DNA of 64,000 nt from Hoyosella sp. YIM 151337 (GTDB lineage: Bacteria > Actinomycetota > Actinomycetes > Mycobacteriales > Mycobacteriaceae). The notes beneath the pieces were generated by a model, which ran no database searches, was not told the origin of the DNA, and was given only the letters and a program-made list of their open reading frames with translations. Of this stretch, positions 7,651 through 15,529 are shown piece after piece (the first letter of the stretch is position 1; the number at the start of each line of letters is the position of its first letter). Location: assembly GCF_026041215.1 (NCBI RefSeq), contig NZ_JAPEIQ010000044.1, positions 1-64,000 of the forward strand, written 5' to 3'. Position numbers and translations under genes: made by a program.

Positions 7651-9039
7651 ATGACTCTTGTGAACATGGCGCAGCGTATTAACGTGCTGAATGGCTCTAC
7701 CGGCGAGCGGCTCGGCGAATTGCAGAGCCGCCGTCTCACCGAACTAGTGCAGTTCGCCAGAACTCATTCCCCGTTCTACCGCGGCCTGTACGACGGTGTC
7801 CCACAGCATGTGACGGACCCAGCAGTCCTGCCGGTCACGAACAAAGCTGTGCTTATGGAAGACTTCGACGACTGGTCAACCGATCGGGAGATCACCCGCG
7901 ACGCGGCTGAGGCGTTCGTCAGCGATCCCGAAATGATCGGGCACAAGTTTCTGGGCAAGTATCTCGTTTCAACCACGTCGGGCACATCCGGCTATCGCGG
8001 AATCTTCCTCATGTCGGAGGAGGAACTGGCACAAGCTGGGAGGATCAATCTTCTGCCGCAGGTTGTCGACTTTCTGAAGAAGGGAATCGTATCCGGCGCT
8101 GCGCTTCGGCTTGTTCGCGGCCGACTGCGCTCGGCGTCGATTATCGCGACCGGGGCCCACCACATCCTCAATTCGATAAGGCTGAGGTCGAGCGAGAGTG
8201 GTCGGCGGAAGGGAAGTAACCGCAACATCGTGCTGTCGGTGCTCCAGCCAGTCAGCGAACTCGTCCGTGAACTCAACGCGTTTCAGCCGGTCATGCTCAG
8301 CAGCTACGCCGGGATCATCTCCATCCTCGCGTCAGAACAAGAGAAGGGGACCTTATCGATCAGGCCGGCGCTCGTCGCGCTTACAGGCGAGGGTTTGCCA
8401 ACCAGCGAATACGCCCGGATCGAGCGGGTGTTTGGTGCGCGAGTCATCGACTCGTACGGTTGCAGCGAGGCGATAACCATGAGTCGCTCCTGCGAGCACC
8501 GCTGGCACCACATCCTCAGCGACTGGATTATCGTCGAACCGGTGGACGAGGATTGGCGTCCAGTCCCACCGGGAACGCTGTCTCACACCACGCTGCTCAC
8601 CGTTCTGTACCGAAAGACGCAGCCGATCATTCGCTATGACCTCGGCGACGCGGTCCTGCAAAGGCCCGATCCGTGTCCATGCGGTAACCCCAATCCGGCG
8701 GTGCGCGTCAGCGGCCGGGCGGTTGATCTGCTGCGCACACCAGACGGCGCAGCGAAGACGAGCGCTGCGCTTGTCGTGGAGTCACTCGCCGCGAAGGTGG
8801 ACGGCATTCGGCAACTTCAGCTTCTGCAAACGGGTCCCGCCACTTTGGAGGTGAGGCTCGTGCCAGACCACCGCGTGGAATCGGAGTCGGTTTGGACTAA
8901 TACCCTCGCCGTGCTCGCGAGACTCCTCGCCGACAACGAATTGGAGTACACGCTGAAGCGCGGTACCGCACCACCTGAGTTGAGCCCCGGAGGTAAGCTC
9001 CGCCAGTTCATTCCTGCCGCGCCGAGTGGTTCCGGCTGA
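7651..9039 (+). CDS. PaaK/F390-synthetase-like adenylate-forming enzyme
   Basis: This 462-residue protein belongs to the phenylacetate-CoA ligase branch of the adenylate-forming (ANL) superfamily, which activates a carboxylate with ATP. Visible motifs are the phosphate-binding loop TTSGTSGYRGIF (around residue 110), the YGCSEA motif (about 270), IIRYDLGDAVL (about 328), a zinc-type CPCG knuckle (about 345) and a C-terminal GGKLRQF segment with the candidate catalytic Lys. All core motifs are present, so it is probably active, but the substrate is unknown. Homologues of this subgroup (CapK-like) often sit in surface-polysaccharide regions, which fits the flippase-like gene 2.3 kb downstream. 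It faces DUF2332 tail-to-tail with 16 bp between them. Start: ATG at 7651, with ATG at 7666 as an alternative. Confidence 0.82.
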   Translation: MTLVNMAQRINVLNGSTGERLGELQSRRLTELVQFARTHSPFYRGLYDGVPQHVTDPAVLPVTNKAVLMEDFDDWSTDREITRDAAEAFVSDPEMIGHKFLGKYLVSTTSGTSGYRGIFLMSEEELAQAGRINLLPQVVDFLKKGIVSGAALRLVRGRLRSASIIATGAHHILNSIRLRSSESGRRKGSNRNIVLSVLQPVSELVRELNAFQPVMLSSYAGIISILASEQEKGTLSIRPALVALTGEGLPTSEYARIERVFGARVIDSYGCSEAITMSRSCEHRWHHILSDWIIVEPVDEDWRPVPPGTLSHTTLLTVLYRKTQPIIRYDLGDAVLQRPDPCPCGNPNPAVRVSGRAVDLLRTPDGAAKTSAALVVESLAAKVDGIRQLQLLQTGPATLEVRLVPDHRVESESVWTNTLAVLARLLADNELEYTLKRGTAPPELSPGGKLRQFIPAAPSGSG

Positions 9040-9055
9040 ACGTCCAGCCGCGAAC

Positions 9056-10138
9056 CTACTCCCAGTGAATCGGCGGCCCGTGCGGCGACGCATAGGCGAC
9101 AATGTGCTCTTCCTGGTACGGCCAGCACGCCCATGTCACCGTGAATTCGAAGCCGTGATAATCGACATCGGTGTCGTCGCGTACGCGGCGCGGCTCCAGC
9201 GCGATATGCGCGACTGGTGCCGCGGATGTCGCTGCGGCTCGCAGACGGGCAAGTTCCCGCGTGCATGCAGCGCGCACTGAGTCGGGCAGATACTGCCACA
9301 TCACAGAATGCTGAATCACTGTGACACAGCCAATTTCAGGTTCTAGCCCGGCCAGGAACTGCTCGGCCGACTGTGCCGCAACGTCGGCAGGCACCGCACG
9401 AGCGAGTTCTAAGGCACCGCGCAACCGCTCGAATCTAGCCTGTTGGTCTGGCCAAACATAGGATTGCAGACGCAGCGCGGCGGCGTCATCTACCGGGGAG
9501 ATCGGTTCGAGGTCGCATCCCCGCCGCTCGCAGATTGTGAGCGCCGCGGAAGGCGGCGTGTTACCGACCCACGCCCCGGGGATGAGGACGGGCGAGTCGG
9601 CCGGACCGCGGAAACCTTCTGGTGTACCGACGCGGAAAAGATCCGCTCGCAGATTGAGGCCCGCGCTGGCGCCGATCTCATTCAGGCGCAAAGGAAGCCC
9701 GGTGCGCTCAGCGGTGAGTTCCATACCCCCTCGCAACGCTGCGCCACGACCAGGCTCGTTGGTCTGCGGCGGATGTGTGAGGCCCTCCGCGACAGCCTCG
9801 CGATGCACCTCGCATGCCTCCGCAAACGCCTGCCATACCGTGTCGGGGTGCGAGCGCGTGGTTCCCCCGCAACTCGGATACCACCGGGCCAGTTCCGGCA
9901 CCAGGCCTTTGAGCGCGAGCAGATGCACACTGCCGAAGAGCCGAAGTGCAACTGCGGCCCCCCGAGGCTTCGCGACGTATGGCTCGAGCAGTTCAGCAAT
10001 GATTCCCCCAGCCTGTGCATTCTGCGCGGCTCGAGCCATCAGAGAGGAATAGAGTGCTGAACCAAGCCGCGCACAAGCGTCGCTCTGGAATCGCAATTCG
10101 AGCGCGATATGGTCGCGAGCTTCAGGCCGCAGCCTCAC
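9056..10138 (-). CDS. DUF2332 family protein
   Basis: This protein of about 360 residues fits the actinobacterial DUF2332 family. The start is put at GTG 10138 because family members begin close to a segment like ALELRFQSDACARLGSALYS. The frame continues upstream as arginine-rich sequence lying across dcd, which is not convincing protein. Conserved-looking blocks are PELARWYPSCGG, RLNEIGASAGLNLRAD (a glycine-rich, possibly SAM-type motif, about residue 155), SYVWPDQQARFERLRGAL and VIQHSVMWQYLP. A methyltransferase-like fold is my reading of the GASAGLNL stretch; no reaction is established. It lies 101 bp downstream of dcd on the same strand and may share its transcript. Confidence 0.8.
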   Translation of the reverse strand: MRLRPEARDHIALELRFQSDACARLGSALYSSLMARAAQNAQAGGIIAELLEPYVAKPRGAAVALRLFGSVHLLALKGLVPELARWYPSCGGTTRSHPDTVWQAFAEACEVHREAVAEGLTHPPQTNEPGRGAALRGGMELTAERTGLPLRLNEIGASAGLNLRADLFRVGTPEGFRGPADSPVLIPGAWVGNTPPSAALTICERRGCDLEPISPVDDAAALRLQSYVWPDQQARFERLRGALELARAVPADVAAQSAEQFLAGLEPEIGCVTVIQHSVMWQYLPDSVRAACTRELARLRAAATSAAPVAHIALEPRRVRDDTDVDYHGFEFTVTWACWPYQEEHIVAYASPHGPPIHWE

Positions 10139-10239
10139 ACCCGAAACCGTACCCCACAGCCGCTGGCGCGGCGCGCGTGCCTGTCCAGCCCCTCGCCACC
10201 GGCGCCGACGTGACTGTGGCGGTACCGGAGTGCTGACGT

Positions 10240-10803
10240 CTACTGGAAATTCAGGTATGCCCGCGACGGGGTCGGTCCGCGCTGACCTTGATACTTCGAG
10301 CCGGTGCGGGCGCTGCCGTAGGGATCCATCGCAGGACTGGACAGCCTGATGAGACATAGCTGACCGATCTTCATGCCGGGCCACAACGTAATGGGAAGAT
10401 TCGCGACGTTGGAAAGCTCCAGGGTGATGTGACCGCTGAAGCCTGGGTCTATGAAGCCGGCAGTCGAGTGTGTCAGCAGGCCGAGCCGCCCGAGTGAGGA
10501 CTTGCCTTCGAGACGCCCGGCCAAGTCGTCCGGCAACGTGCATACCTCGAGTGTCGACCCCAGTACGAATTCTCCCGGATGCAGGACGAAGGGCTCACCG
10601 GCCGGCGCTTCAACGAGAGAGGTGAGTTCGTCCTGCTGCAGTTTCGGGTCGATATGGGTGTATCGAGTGTTGTTGAAAACTCGGAAGTAACTGTCGAGGC
10701 GCACGTCCACACTCGACGGCTGCACGAGCGAGTCGTCGAACGGGTCGAGCCTGAGGCGTTCGGCATGAATCTCAGCGCGGATGTCACGGTCGGAAAGCAG
10801 CAC
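10240..10803 (-). CDS. dcd: dCTP deaminase, probably bifunctional with dUTPase
   Basis: This 187-residue enzyme of pyrimidine nucleotide metabolism corresponds to M. tuberculosis Rv0321, which both deaminates dCTP and hydrolyses dUTP to dUMP, feeding dTMP synthesis. The Dcd/DUT motifs are intact: [28 protein letters not shown] and [14 protein letters not shown] with the catalytic Glu, then [12 protein letters not shown] and the C-terminal [14 protein letters not shown]. The length is the usual one for the bifunctional class. The start is GTG at 10803, giving the canonical N terminus [12 protein letters not shown]. Confidence 0.96.
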   Translation of the reverse strand: MLLSDRDIRAEIHAERLRLDPFDDSLVQPSSVDVRLDSYFRVFNNTRYTHIDPKLQQDELTSLVEAPAGEPFVLHPGEFVLGSTLEVCTLPDDLAGRLEGKSSLGRLGLLTHSTAGFIDPGFSGHITLELSNVANLPITLWPGMKIGQLCLIRLSSPAMDPYGSARTGSKYQGQRGPTPSRAYLNFQ

Positions 10804-10962
10804 CGTTAGAGGGTAGCGGTGCCAAGCTCAGATCACGAGTACCTGTAGCGGTCACCTCCGGGGCCGACGCCCCGCACCCCACCACACCGCTGTTTACCTG
10901 CACACTGCCGCTCATTGGTAATACGATGTGACTAGCGCACTTTCGCCACACGAGGGGAACCC

Positions 10963-11205
10963 ATGACAACCCCAGACCGTTCCACTCCCTCTTCGATCGT
11001 CACACCGAAGCGCGTCGCTGCGGTTGTGCTGATCGCACTCGCGGTAGCGTTCATCGCGCAGAATACCGCTCGGTCCACAATCACGTTGCTCTGGCTGCAA
11101 GTGGAGTGGCCCATGTGGCTGGCGCTGGCCATCATCTTCGTTCTCGGCTTAGCCAGCGGTTTTCTCGTCGGCCGTAGCCGCACCAAACGTAAGTACACGC
11201 GCTGA
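10963..11205 (+). CDS. LapA/DUF1049-domain small membrane protein
   Basis: This 80-residue protein has two transmembrane helices (about 18-35 and 50-69) flanking the loop QNTARSTITLLWLQVEW, and a basic C terminus (GRSRTKRKYTR). That is the layout of the lipopolysaccharide-assembly-protein-A domain (DUF1049). In actinobacteria, which lack LPS, the role is unknown. The ATG is preceded by GAGGGGAAC. It is transcribed away from dcd, with a 159-bp divergent gap. Confidence 0.85.
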   Translation: MTTPDRSTPSSIVTPKRVAAVVLIALAVAFIAQNTARSTITLLWLQVEWPMWLALAIIFVLGLASGFLVGRSRTKRKYTR

Positions 11206-11297
11206 GCACCCCTCTGCCGATATATCGGACTAATCCGGCGGCTCGCCGCTCCAGCGACTGCGCCATGCGTACGAACGGCGGGACCTAAACTCAAATC

Positions 11298-12653
11298 GTG
11301 CAAAACGCTGGGCGGGCCGACTGGGCAGACTGGGAGCCTTCTTCCTCTGTCGCATCCGGTTCGCTCCCATCCCGGCGGGTGCTGACGGCCGATTCGCTTG
11401 CCACACTGGCCGCAAATGTGCTCGGCGCCGTCACCAACCTGCTGTTCTGGATCGCCGCCGCCTTCCTCTTCAGCGCCGCAGACGTCGGCGCTGCAGGAGT
11501 GGTAATCGGGGCTGCCCTCGGGCTGAGTACTGTATCTAACTTCAGCGTGGGCACCCTTGCGACGCAATACCTGCCACTCTCGGGCTCACAGGCGATGCGC
11601 TGGTTTTTCCGGAGCCACTTCGCAGTCCTCGCCGCCAGCGTGACCACAGGCTCACTGTTCCTGCTCATCGCGCCCCGTGATCTGCTGTTCGGCAGCCCCA
11701 CTGAGGTCCTCATGTTTCCCGCGCTCGTGGGAATCCTGTCCCTCTCGATGCTGTACGACCCAGCGGCGTCAGGTCTTGGGCGCGCGCGGTGGTCGGCGCT
11801 CGCCAACGCGAGCCACGCAACACTCAGACTGGTCCTGCTGCCGATATTCGCTTTCATTCCGCTGGGCACGACGGGAGTGGTTCTCGCGTGGTTCCTGCCT
11901 GTGATGATTCTGGTACCGATCCTGAGCGTCGCGATCATGTCCCGTATTGGTAAGACCCAGCCAAATGAGGTACCCCCGGAGGCGGGACGGCGCGGTCAGC
12001 TGCTGCGCGACTTCAGGCTGTCCTACGCGCCCGCGCTGCTGGCTGCGCTAGTGCCCGCAGCATTGCCGTTCATCATCATCAAGACGCTTGGCCCCGAGCA
12101 GGCCGGGTACTATATCGTTACGTTTTCGCTGGTCATGATGCTTGCCGTGCTTCTGTCAGCCACCGTGGGCCCGTTTACGTCAGCGGCTACCCAGTACGCA
12201 GCCGATCTCGCTGGCCTCACCTATCGCTTCGGTTTCCTCAGCGTGCTAGCGACCATCGCGAGTTCAATGTTCCTCGCTGTAATTGCGCCCACAGGCCTTG
12301 GGCTCATTGGGGAGGACTACCGTACGCACGGCGGGCCATTGCTGCAGCTCGCAGCTGCAGCGATTCCGTTTCTGGCTTTTGGCGCGTTTTACGGAGCACT
12401 CGCGCAAATCCGGAAGGATTACCGCCGCGTCATCATCACGCAGCTCGTTAGCACAGCGACACTGCTTCTGGGCGCGGCCTTCTTCGCAGGACACGCCGGA
12501 CTCGCCGCAGTGGGCTGGTCATTCCTCCTCGCGGAAGTACTCGTCGCCGCGATCGTTTTCGTTCCCGCTGTTCGCGCGATCAGGGCGGCATTGCGCAGCA
12601 GGACGGGTGGGGCCTCGTACACCCGCGCATCCGATAGCACAGTCGCTAGCTGA
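11298..12653 (+). CDS. Polysaccharide flippase-like (MOP/Wzx family) membrane protein
   Basis: This 451-residue protein has roughly 12-14 hydrophobic helices in paired blocks and almost no hydrophilic domains, as in the multidrug/oligosaccharidyl-lipid/polysaccharide exporter superfamily. The N-terminal AANVLGAVTNLLFWIAAAFL and the block SYAPALLAALVPAALPFII resemble Wzx-type flippases that move lipid-linked glycans across the membrane. The N-terminal 25 residues are polar and cytoplasmic. The start is GTG with no obvious ribosome binding site. No glycosyltransferase genes adjoin it, so the cargo cannot be guessed; the PaaK-like gene upstream may belong to the same process. Confidence 0.75.
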   Translation: MQNAGRADWADWEPSSSVASGSLPSRRVLTADSLATLAANVLGAVTNLLFWIAAAFLFSAADVGAAGVVIGAALGLSTVSNFSVGTLATQYLPLSGSQAMRWFFRSHFAVLAASVTTGSLFLLIAPRDLLFGSPTEVLMFPALVGILSLSMLYDPAASGLGRARWSALANASHATLRLVLLPIFAFIPLGTTGVVLAWFLPVMILVPILSVAIMSRIGKTQPNEVPPEAGRRGQLLRDFRLSYAPALLAALVPAALPFIIIKTLGPEQAGYYIVTFSLVMMLAVLLSATVGPFTSAATQYAADLAGLTYRFGFLSVLATIASSMFLAVIAPTGLGLIGEDYRTHGGPLLQLAAAAIPFLAFGAFYGALAQIRKDYRRVIITQLVSTATLLLGAAFFAGHAGLAAVGWSFLLAEVLVAAIVFVPAVRAIRAALRSRTGGASYTRASDSTVAS

Positions 12654-12680
12654 ATGTGAACCACTTCGCAACAGCGCGTA

Positions 12681-12731
12681 TTGGCAGCAGCGCATCTACC
12701 ACGTAAACTAGCTTAAGTTACTGGCGAGTAG
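12681..12731 (+). promoter_or_regulatory. fadE5 promoter with TetR-type operator
   Basis: A good SigA-like promoter is visible: TTGGCA at 12681-12686, a 17-nt spacer, and TAAACT at 12704-12709. Immediately downstream, at 12718-12731, lies TTACTGGCGAGTAG, an imperfect TTAC-N6-GTAA element related to the operators at 22106 and 25782. It would cover the transcription start, which suits repression. The promoter is seen in the sequence; regulator assignment is inferred. Confidence 0.55.
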
Positions 12732-12794
12732 TTAGTGAACGCTACGTCGGCCGGTATAGCGACCGTACGACAATCTCAACGGAGAGAGTTAATA

Positions 12795-14630
12795 ATGGGC
12801 CACTACAAGAGCAACGTCCGCGACTTGGAGTTCAACCTCTTTGAGTTCCTCAAGCTGGACGATGTCCTGAAGTCCGGGGAGTTCGGCGACCTCGACGCCG
12901 AGACTGTTCGTGACATGCTTACCGAGGTTGCGCGACTCGCTGAGGGACCTCTTGGAGAGGCCTACGCGGACGCTGACCGCAACCCGCCGGTCTTCGACCC
13001 TGAGACCCACGAAATAACGCTGCCCGAATCGTTCAAGAAGTCTTTTAAGGCGCTCTGGGACGGTGAGTGGTACCGCATGGGGCTCGCAGAAGAGATCGGC
13101 GGCATCCCCGCTCCCCGCACTGTTGTCTGGGCGATTGCTGAGATGCTCCTCGGTGCACAGCCAGCTGCCTTCATGTATGCGGCAGGACCTTCGTTCGCCA
13201 ACGTTCTGTACCACCTCGGCACCGAGGAGCAGAAGAAGTGGGCCGAGCACATCGTCGAAAACGGCTGGGGCGCCACCATGGTCCTCACCGAGCCTGATGC
13301 CGGTTCGGATGTCGGCGCAGGCCGGACGAAGGCCGTCAAGCAGGACGACGGCACGTGGCACATCGATGGCGTGAAGCGCTTCATCACCTCCGCCACCTCA
13401 GACGACCTGTTCCCGAACATCATGCATCTCGTGCTCGCCCGTCCCGAGGGCGCCGGGGCCGGCACCAAGGGCCTCAGCCTGTTTTTCGTCCCGAAGTACC
13501 ACGTCAACTGGGAGACCGGGGAATACGGTGAGCACAACGGTGTCTTCGTCACCGGAGTCGAGCACAAGATGGGCCTCAAAGCGTCGGCCACCTGTGAGCT
13601 GACCTTCGGACAGCATGGCAAGCCCGCCGTTGGCTGGCTCGTCGGTGAAGTGCACGACGGCATTGCGCAAATGTTCGAGGTCATCGAACACGCCCGCATG
13701 ATGGTGGGCACCAAGGCCATTTCCACGTTGTCGACCGGCTACCTGAACGCGCTCGAGTACGCCAAGGAGCGGGTCCAGGGTGCCGACATGACGCAGATGA
13801 CCGACAAGACCGCGCCCCGCGTCACTATCACGCATCACCCCGATGTCCGGCGCAGTCTCATGACCCAGAAGGCATACGCCGAAGGCCTGCGCGCCGTCTA
13901 CCTGTACACGGCCGTACACCAGGACCTTTCCGCCGCGAAGATCGTCTCCAACGCGGACAAGGATCTGGCCTTCCGCATCAATGATCTGCTGCTTCCGATC
14001 GTCAAGGGTGTCGGCTCTGAGCGGGCGTACCAGTACCTCACCGACTCGCTCCAGACGCTCGGTGGTTCCGGCTTCCTGCAGGACTACCCGATCGAGCAGT
14101 ACATCCGGGACGCGAAGATCGACTCCCTTTACGAGGGCACGACAGCCATTCAGGCGCTGGACTTCTTCTTCCGTAAGATCGCGCGCGACAAGGGTGTTGC
14201 CCTTACGCACGTGGCAGGCGAGATCAAGAAGTTCATCGACAACCCCAGTGGTGACGAGCGCCTGAAGAATGAGCGCGAACTCCTCAGCGCCGCCCTGGAA
14301 GACGTTCAGGCCGTATTGGGTACCTTCTTCGGTCATCTCATGGGGGCTGCCGAAGAGCCGAAGGAGCTTTACAAGATCGGGCTTGGGTCGGTTCGTCTGC
14401 TGCTCGGTGTCGGTGACCTCGTCATCGGCTGGCTGCTCCTGAGCCAGGCCGAGATCGCACTCGGCGCACTCGACAAGGGCGCGAGCGATAAAGACAAGGC
14501 GTTCTATGAGGGCAAGGTCGCTGCGGCGTCCTTCTTCGCTAAGAACCAGCTGCCGGAGATCCACGCGATCCGTCAGGTGCTGTCGAACATCGACGCCGAC
14601 ATCATGGAGCTCGACGAAGCCGCATTCTGA
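12795..14630 (+). CDS. fadE5: Acyl-CoA dehydrogenase FadE5
   Basis: This 611-residue FAD-dependent acyl-CoA dehydrogenase is very similar to M. tuberculosis Rv0244c (FadE5), which performs the first step of fatty acid beta-oxidation. It is longer than ordinary acyl-CoA dehydrogenases and has the extra C-terminal helical region of the FadE5 class. Recognisable stretches include [58 protein letters not shown] and [20 protein letters not shown], followed by the base-containing [15 protein letters not shown]. The start ATG at 12795 has GGAGAGAG upstream and gives the family N terminus [17 protein letters not shown]; the frame extends 60 bp upstream without support. A strong terminator follows. 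FadE5 is not adjacent to fadA2/fabG4 here, unlike in mycobacteria, but shares a related operator. Confidence 0.97.
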   Translation: MGHYKSNVRDLEFNLFEFLKLDDVLKSGEFGDLDAETVRDMLTEVARLAEGPLGEAYADADRNPPVFDPETHEITLPESFKKSFKALWDGEWYRMGLAEEIGGIPAPRTVVWAIAEMLLGAQPAAFMYAAGPSFANVLYHLGTEEQKKWAEHIVENGWGATMVLTEPDAGSDVGAGRTKAVKQDDGTWHIDGVKRFITSATSDDLFPNIMHLVLARPEGAGAGTKGLSLFFVPKYHVNWETGEYGEHNGVFVTGVEHKMGLKASATCELTFGQHGKPAVGWLVGEVHDGIAQMFEVIEHARMMVGTKAISTLSTGYLNALEYAKERVQGADMTQMTDKTAPRVTITHHPDVRRSLMTQKAYAEGLRAVYLYTAVHQDLSAAKIVSNADKDLAFRINDLLLPIVKGVGSERAYQYLTDSLQTLGGSGFLQDYPIEQYIRDAKIDSLYEGTTAIQALDFFFRKIARDKGVALTHVAGEIKKFIDNPSGDERLKNERELLSAALEDVQAVLGTFFGHLMGAAEEPKELYKIGLGSVRLLLGVGDLVIGWLLLSQAEIALGALDKGASDKDKAFYEGKVAAASFFAKNQLPEIHAIRQVLSNIDADIMELDEAAF

Positions 14631-14668
14631 TGCCGAAGCAGCGGTGAATCCGTTGCTTCTCACTCCGT

Positions 14669-14711
14669 AAGCGGGGTGTTACTGCGCTACGCACGCAGTA
14701 ACACCCCGCTT
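14669..14711 (+). terminator. Strong hairpin terminator after fadE5
   Basis: A perfect 18-bp stem (14669-14686 with 14694-14711; the core is GGGGTGTTACTGCG) with a 7-nt loop begins 38 nt after the fadE5 stop. It is one of the strongest inverted repeats in the window. Confidence 0.88.
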
Positions 14712-14775
14712 GCAACTTCCGGGGGTCGGCGGACTACGCTGCCGGGCAGGGGGTGCTCGTGGAAAGATCATTAAC

Positions 14776-15510
14776 ATGACTGACGCGGAGGAAGCGCCGG
14801 ATTCCGTGCATGGTGACTCAGACGGAGACGAAGCCGCCGTCGTCACCGCGCGTGAGATCGTGCTCAATGGCACGCGCGGGCGGGTTTACGGCCCATGCAC
14901 TTTCGACATTCCGGCAGGGGAACTCACCGTCATCAAGTCCCGCCCCGGGTCAGGGCGCACCGCGCTTCTCCTGTCCGTCACCGGGCGGATGCGCCCGAGT
15001 TCCGGCGGCCTCACGGTCTTGGGTCTTCCCTACCCCAAGAGGGGAAAGGCGATTCGCGCCCACACCGCCATCGCAGGGTTCGACGATATCGATGATCTCG
15101 ACGAGTCCGTCACTGTCGGAGAAGCCATCCGCGAACGCTTGGTGTGGGCCGCTCCGTGGTATCGGCGGGTTCGCAAAGTTTCTGACGACACCGCTATGGC
15201 CATCTGCGCACCCGTCTTCGGTGACCGGGCGGTGCCACCCGCGAAAACAGTGATCTGGGAGCTGGGGCAGCTCGATCAACTGCTGCTGCGAGTCGCGCTC
15301 GCCCTTGTCCCCGATCCGTACCTCCTCGCTGTCGACGATTTCGAACAGGTAGAAAGCGACTCAGACCGCGCGTTCTTCACCGAACGGCTGTGCGCGATCG
15401 CACCATCATGCACCGTGGTGTCCACCGCGGTGGACACTGTTTCCGGGTACGGCATCTGTCACGTCGACCTAGGGGCAGATTCCAATCGCGCAGCGCAGGC
15501 AGCGCAGTAA
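14776..15510 (+). CDS. Atypical ABC ATPase-like protein paired with YhgE/Pip
   Basis: This 244-residue protein follows the order of an ABC ATPase: a beta-rich start (AREIVLNGTRGRVYGPCTFD), a P-loop position, a helical part and a Walker B position. The key residues differ from active ABC proteins. The Walker A region reads SRPGSGRTALLL, with Arg61 where the catalytic Lys should be. The signature region reads WELGQLDQLLLRVALAL instead of LSGGQ. Walker B reads LLAVDDFEQ (Asp187-Asp188) with Asp in place of the catalytic Glu. It probably binds nucleotide poorly or not at all. It ends 19 bp before the YhgE/Pip gene, so the two likely form one transport or envelope complex. ATG at 14776 is chosen; the frame is open from 14710. 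Confidence 0.72.
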   Translation: MTDAEEAPDSVHGDSDGDEAAVVTAREIVLNGTRGRVYGPCTFDIPAGELTVIKSRPGSGRTALLLSVTGRMRPSSGGLTVLGLPYPKRGKAIRAHTAIAGFDDIDDLDESVTVGEAIRERLVWAAPWYRRVRKVSDDTAMAICAPVFGDRAVPPAKTVIWELGQLDQLLLRVALALVPDPYLLAVDDFEQVESDSDRAFFTERLCAIAPSCTVVSTAVDTVSGYGICHVDLGADSNRAAQAAQ

Positions 15511-15529
15511 GGCGCATCGGGGACACTCT

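Noticed and set aside
13398-14663. Long open frame (421 codons) on the minus strand opposite fadE5
   Set aside because: It is antisense to a well-matched gene, has no ribosome binding site, and such frames are expected in high-GC coding DNA.
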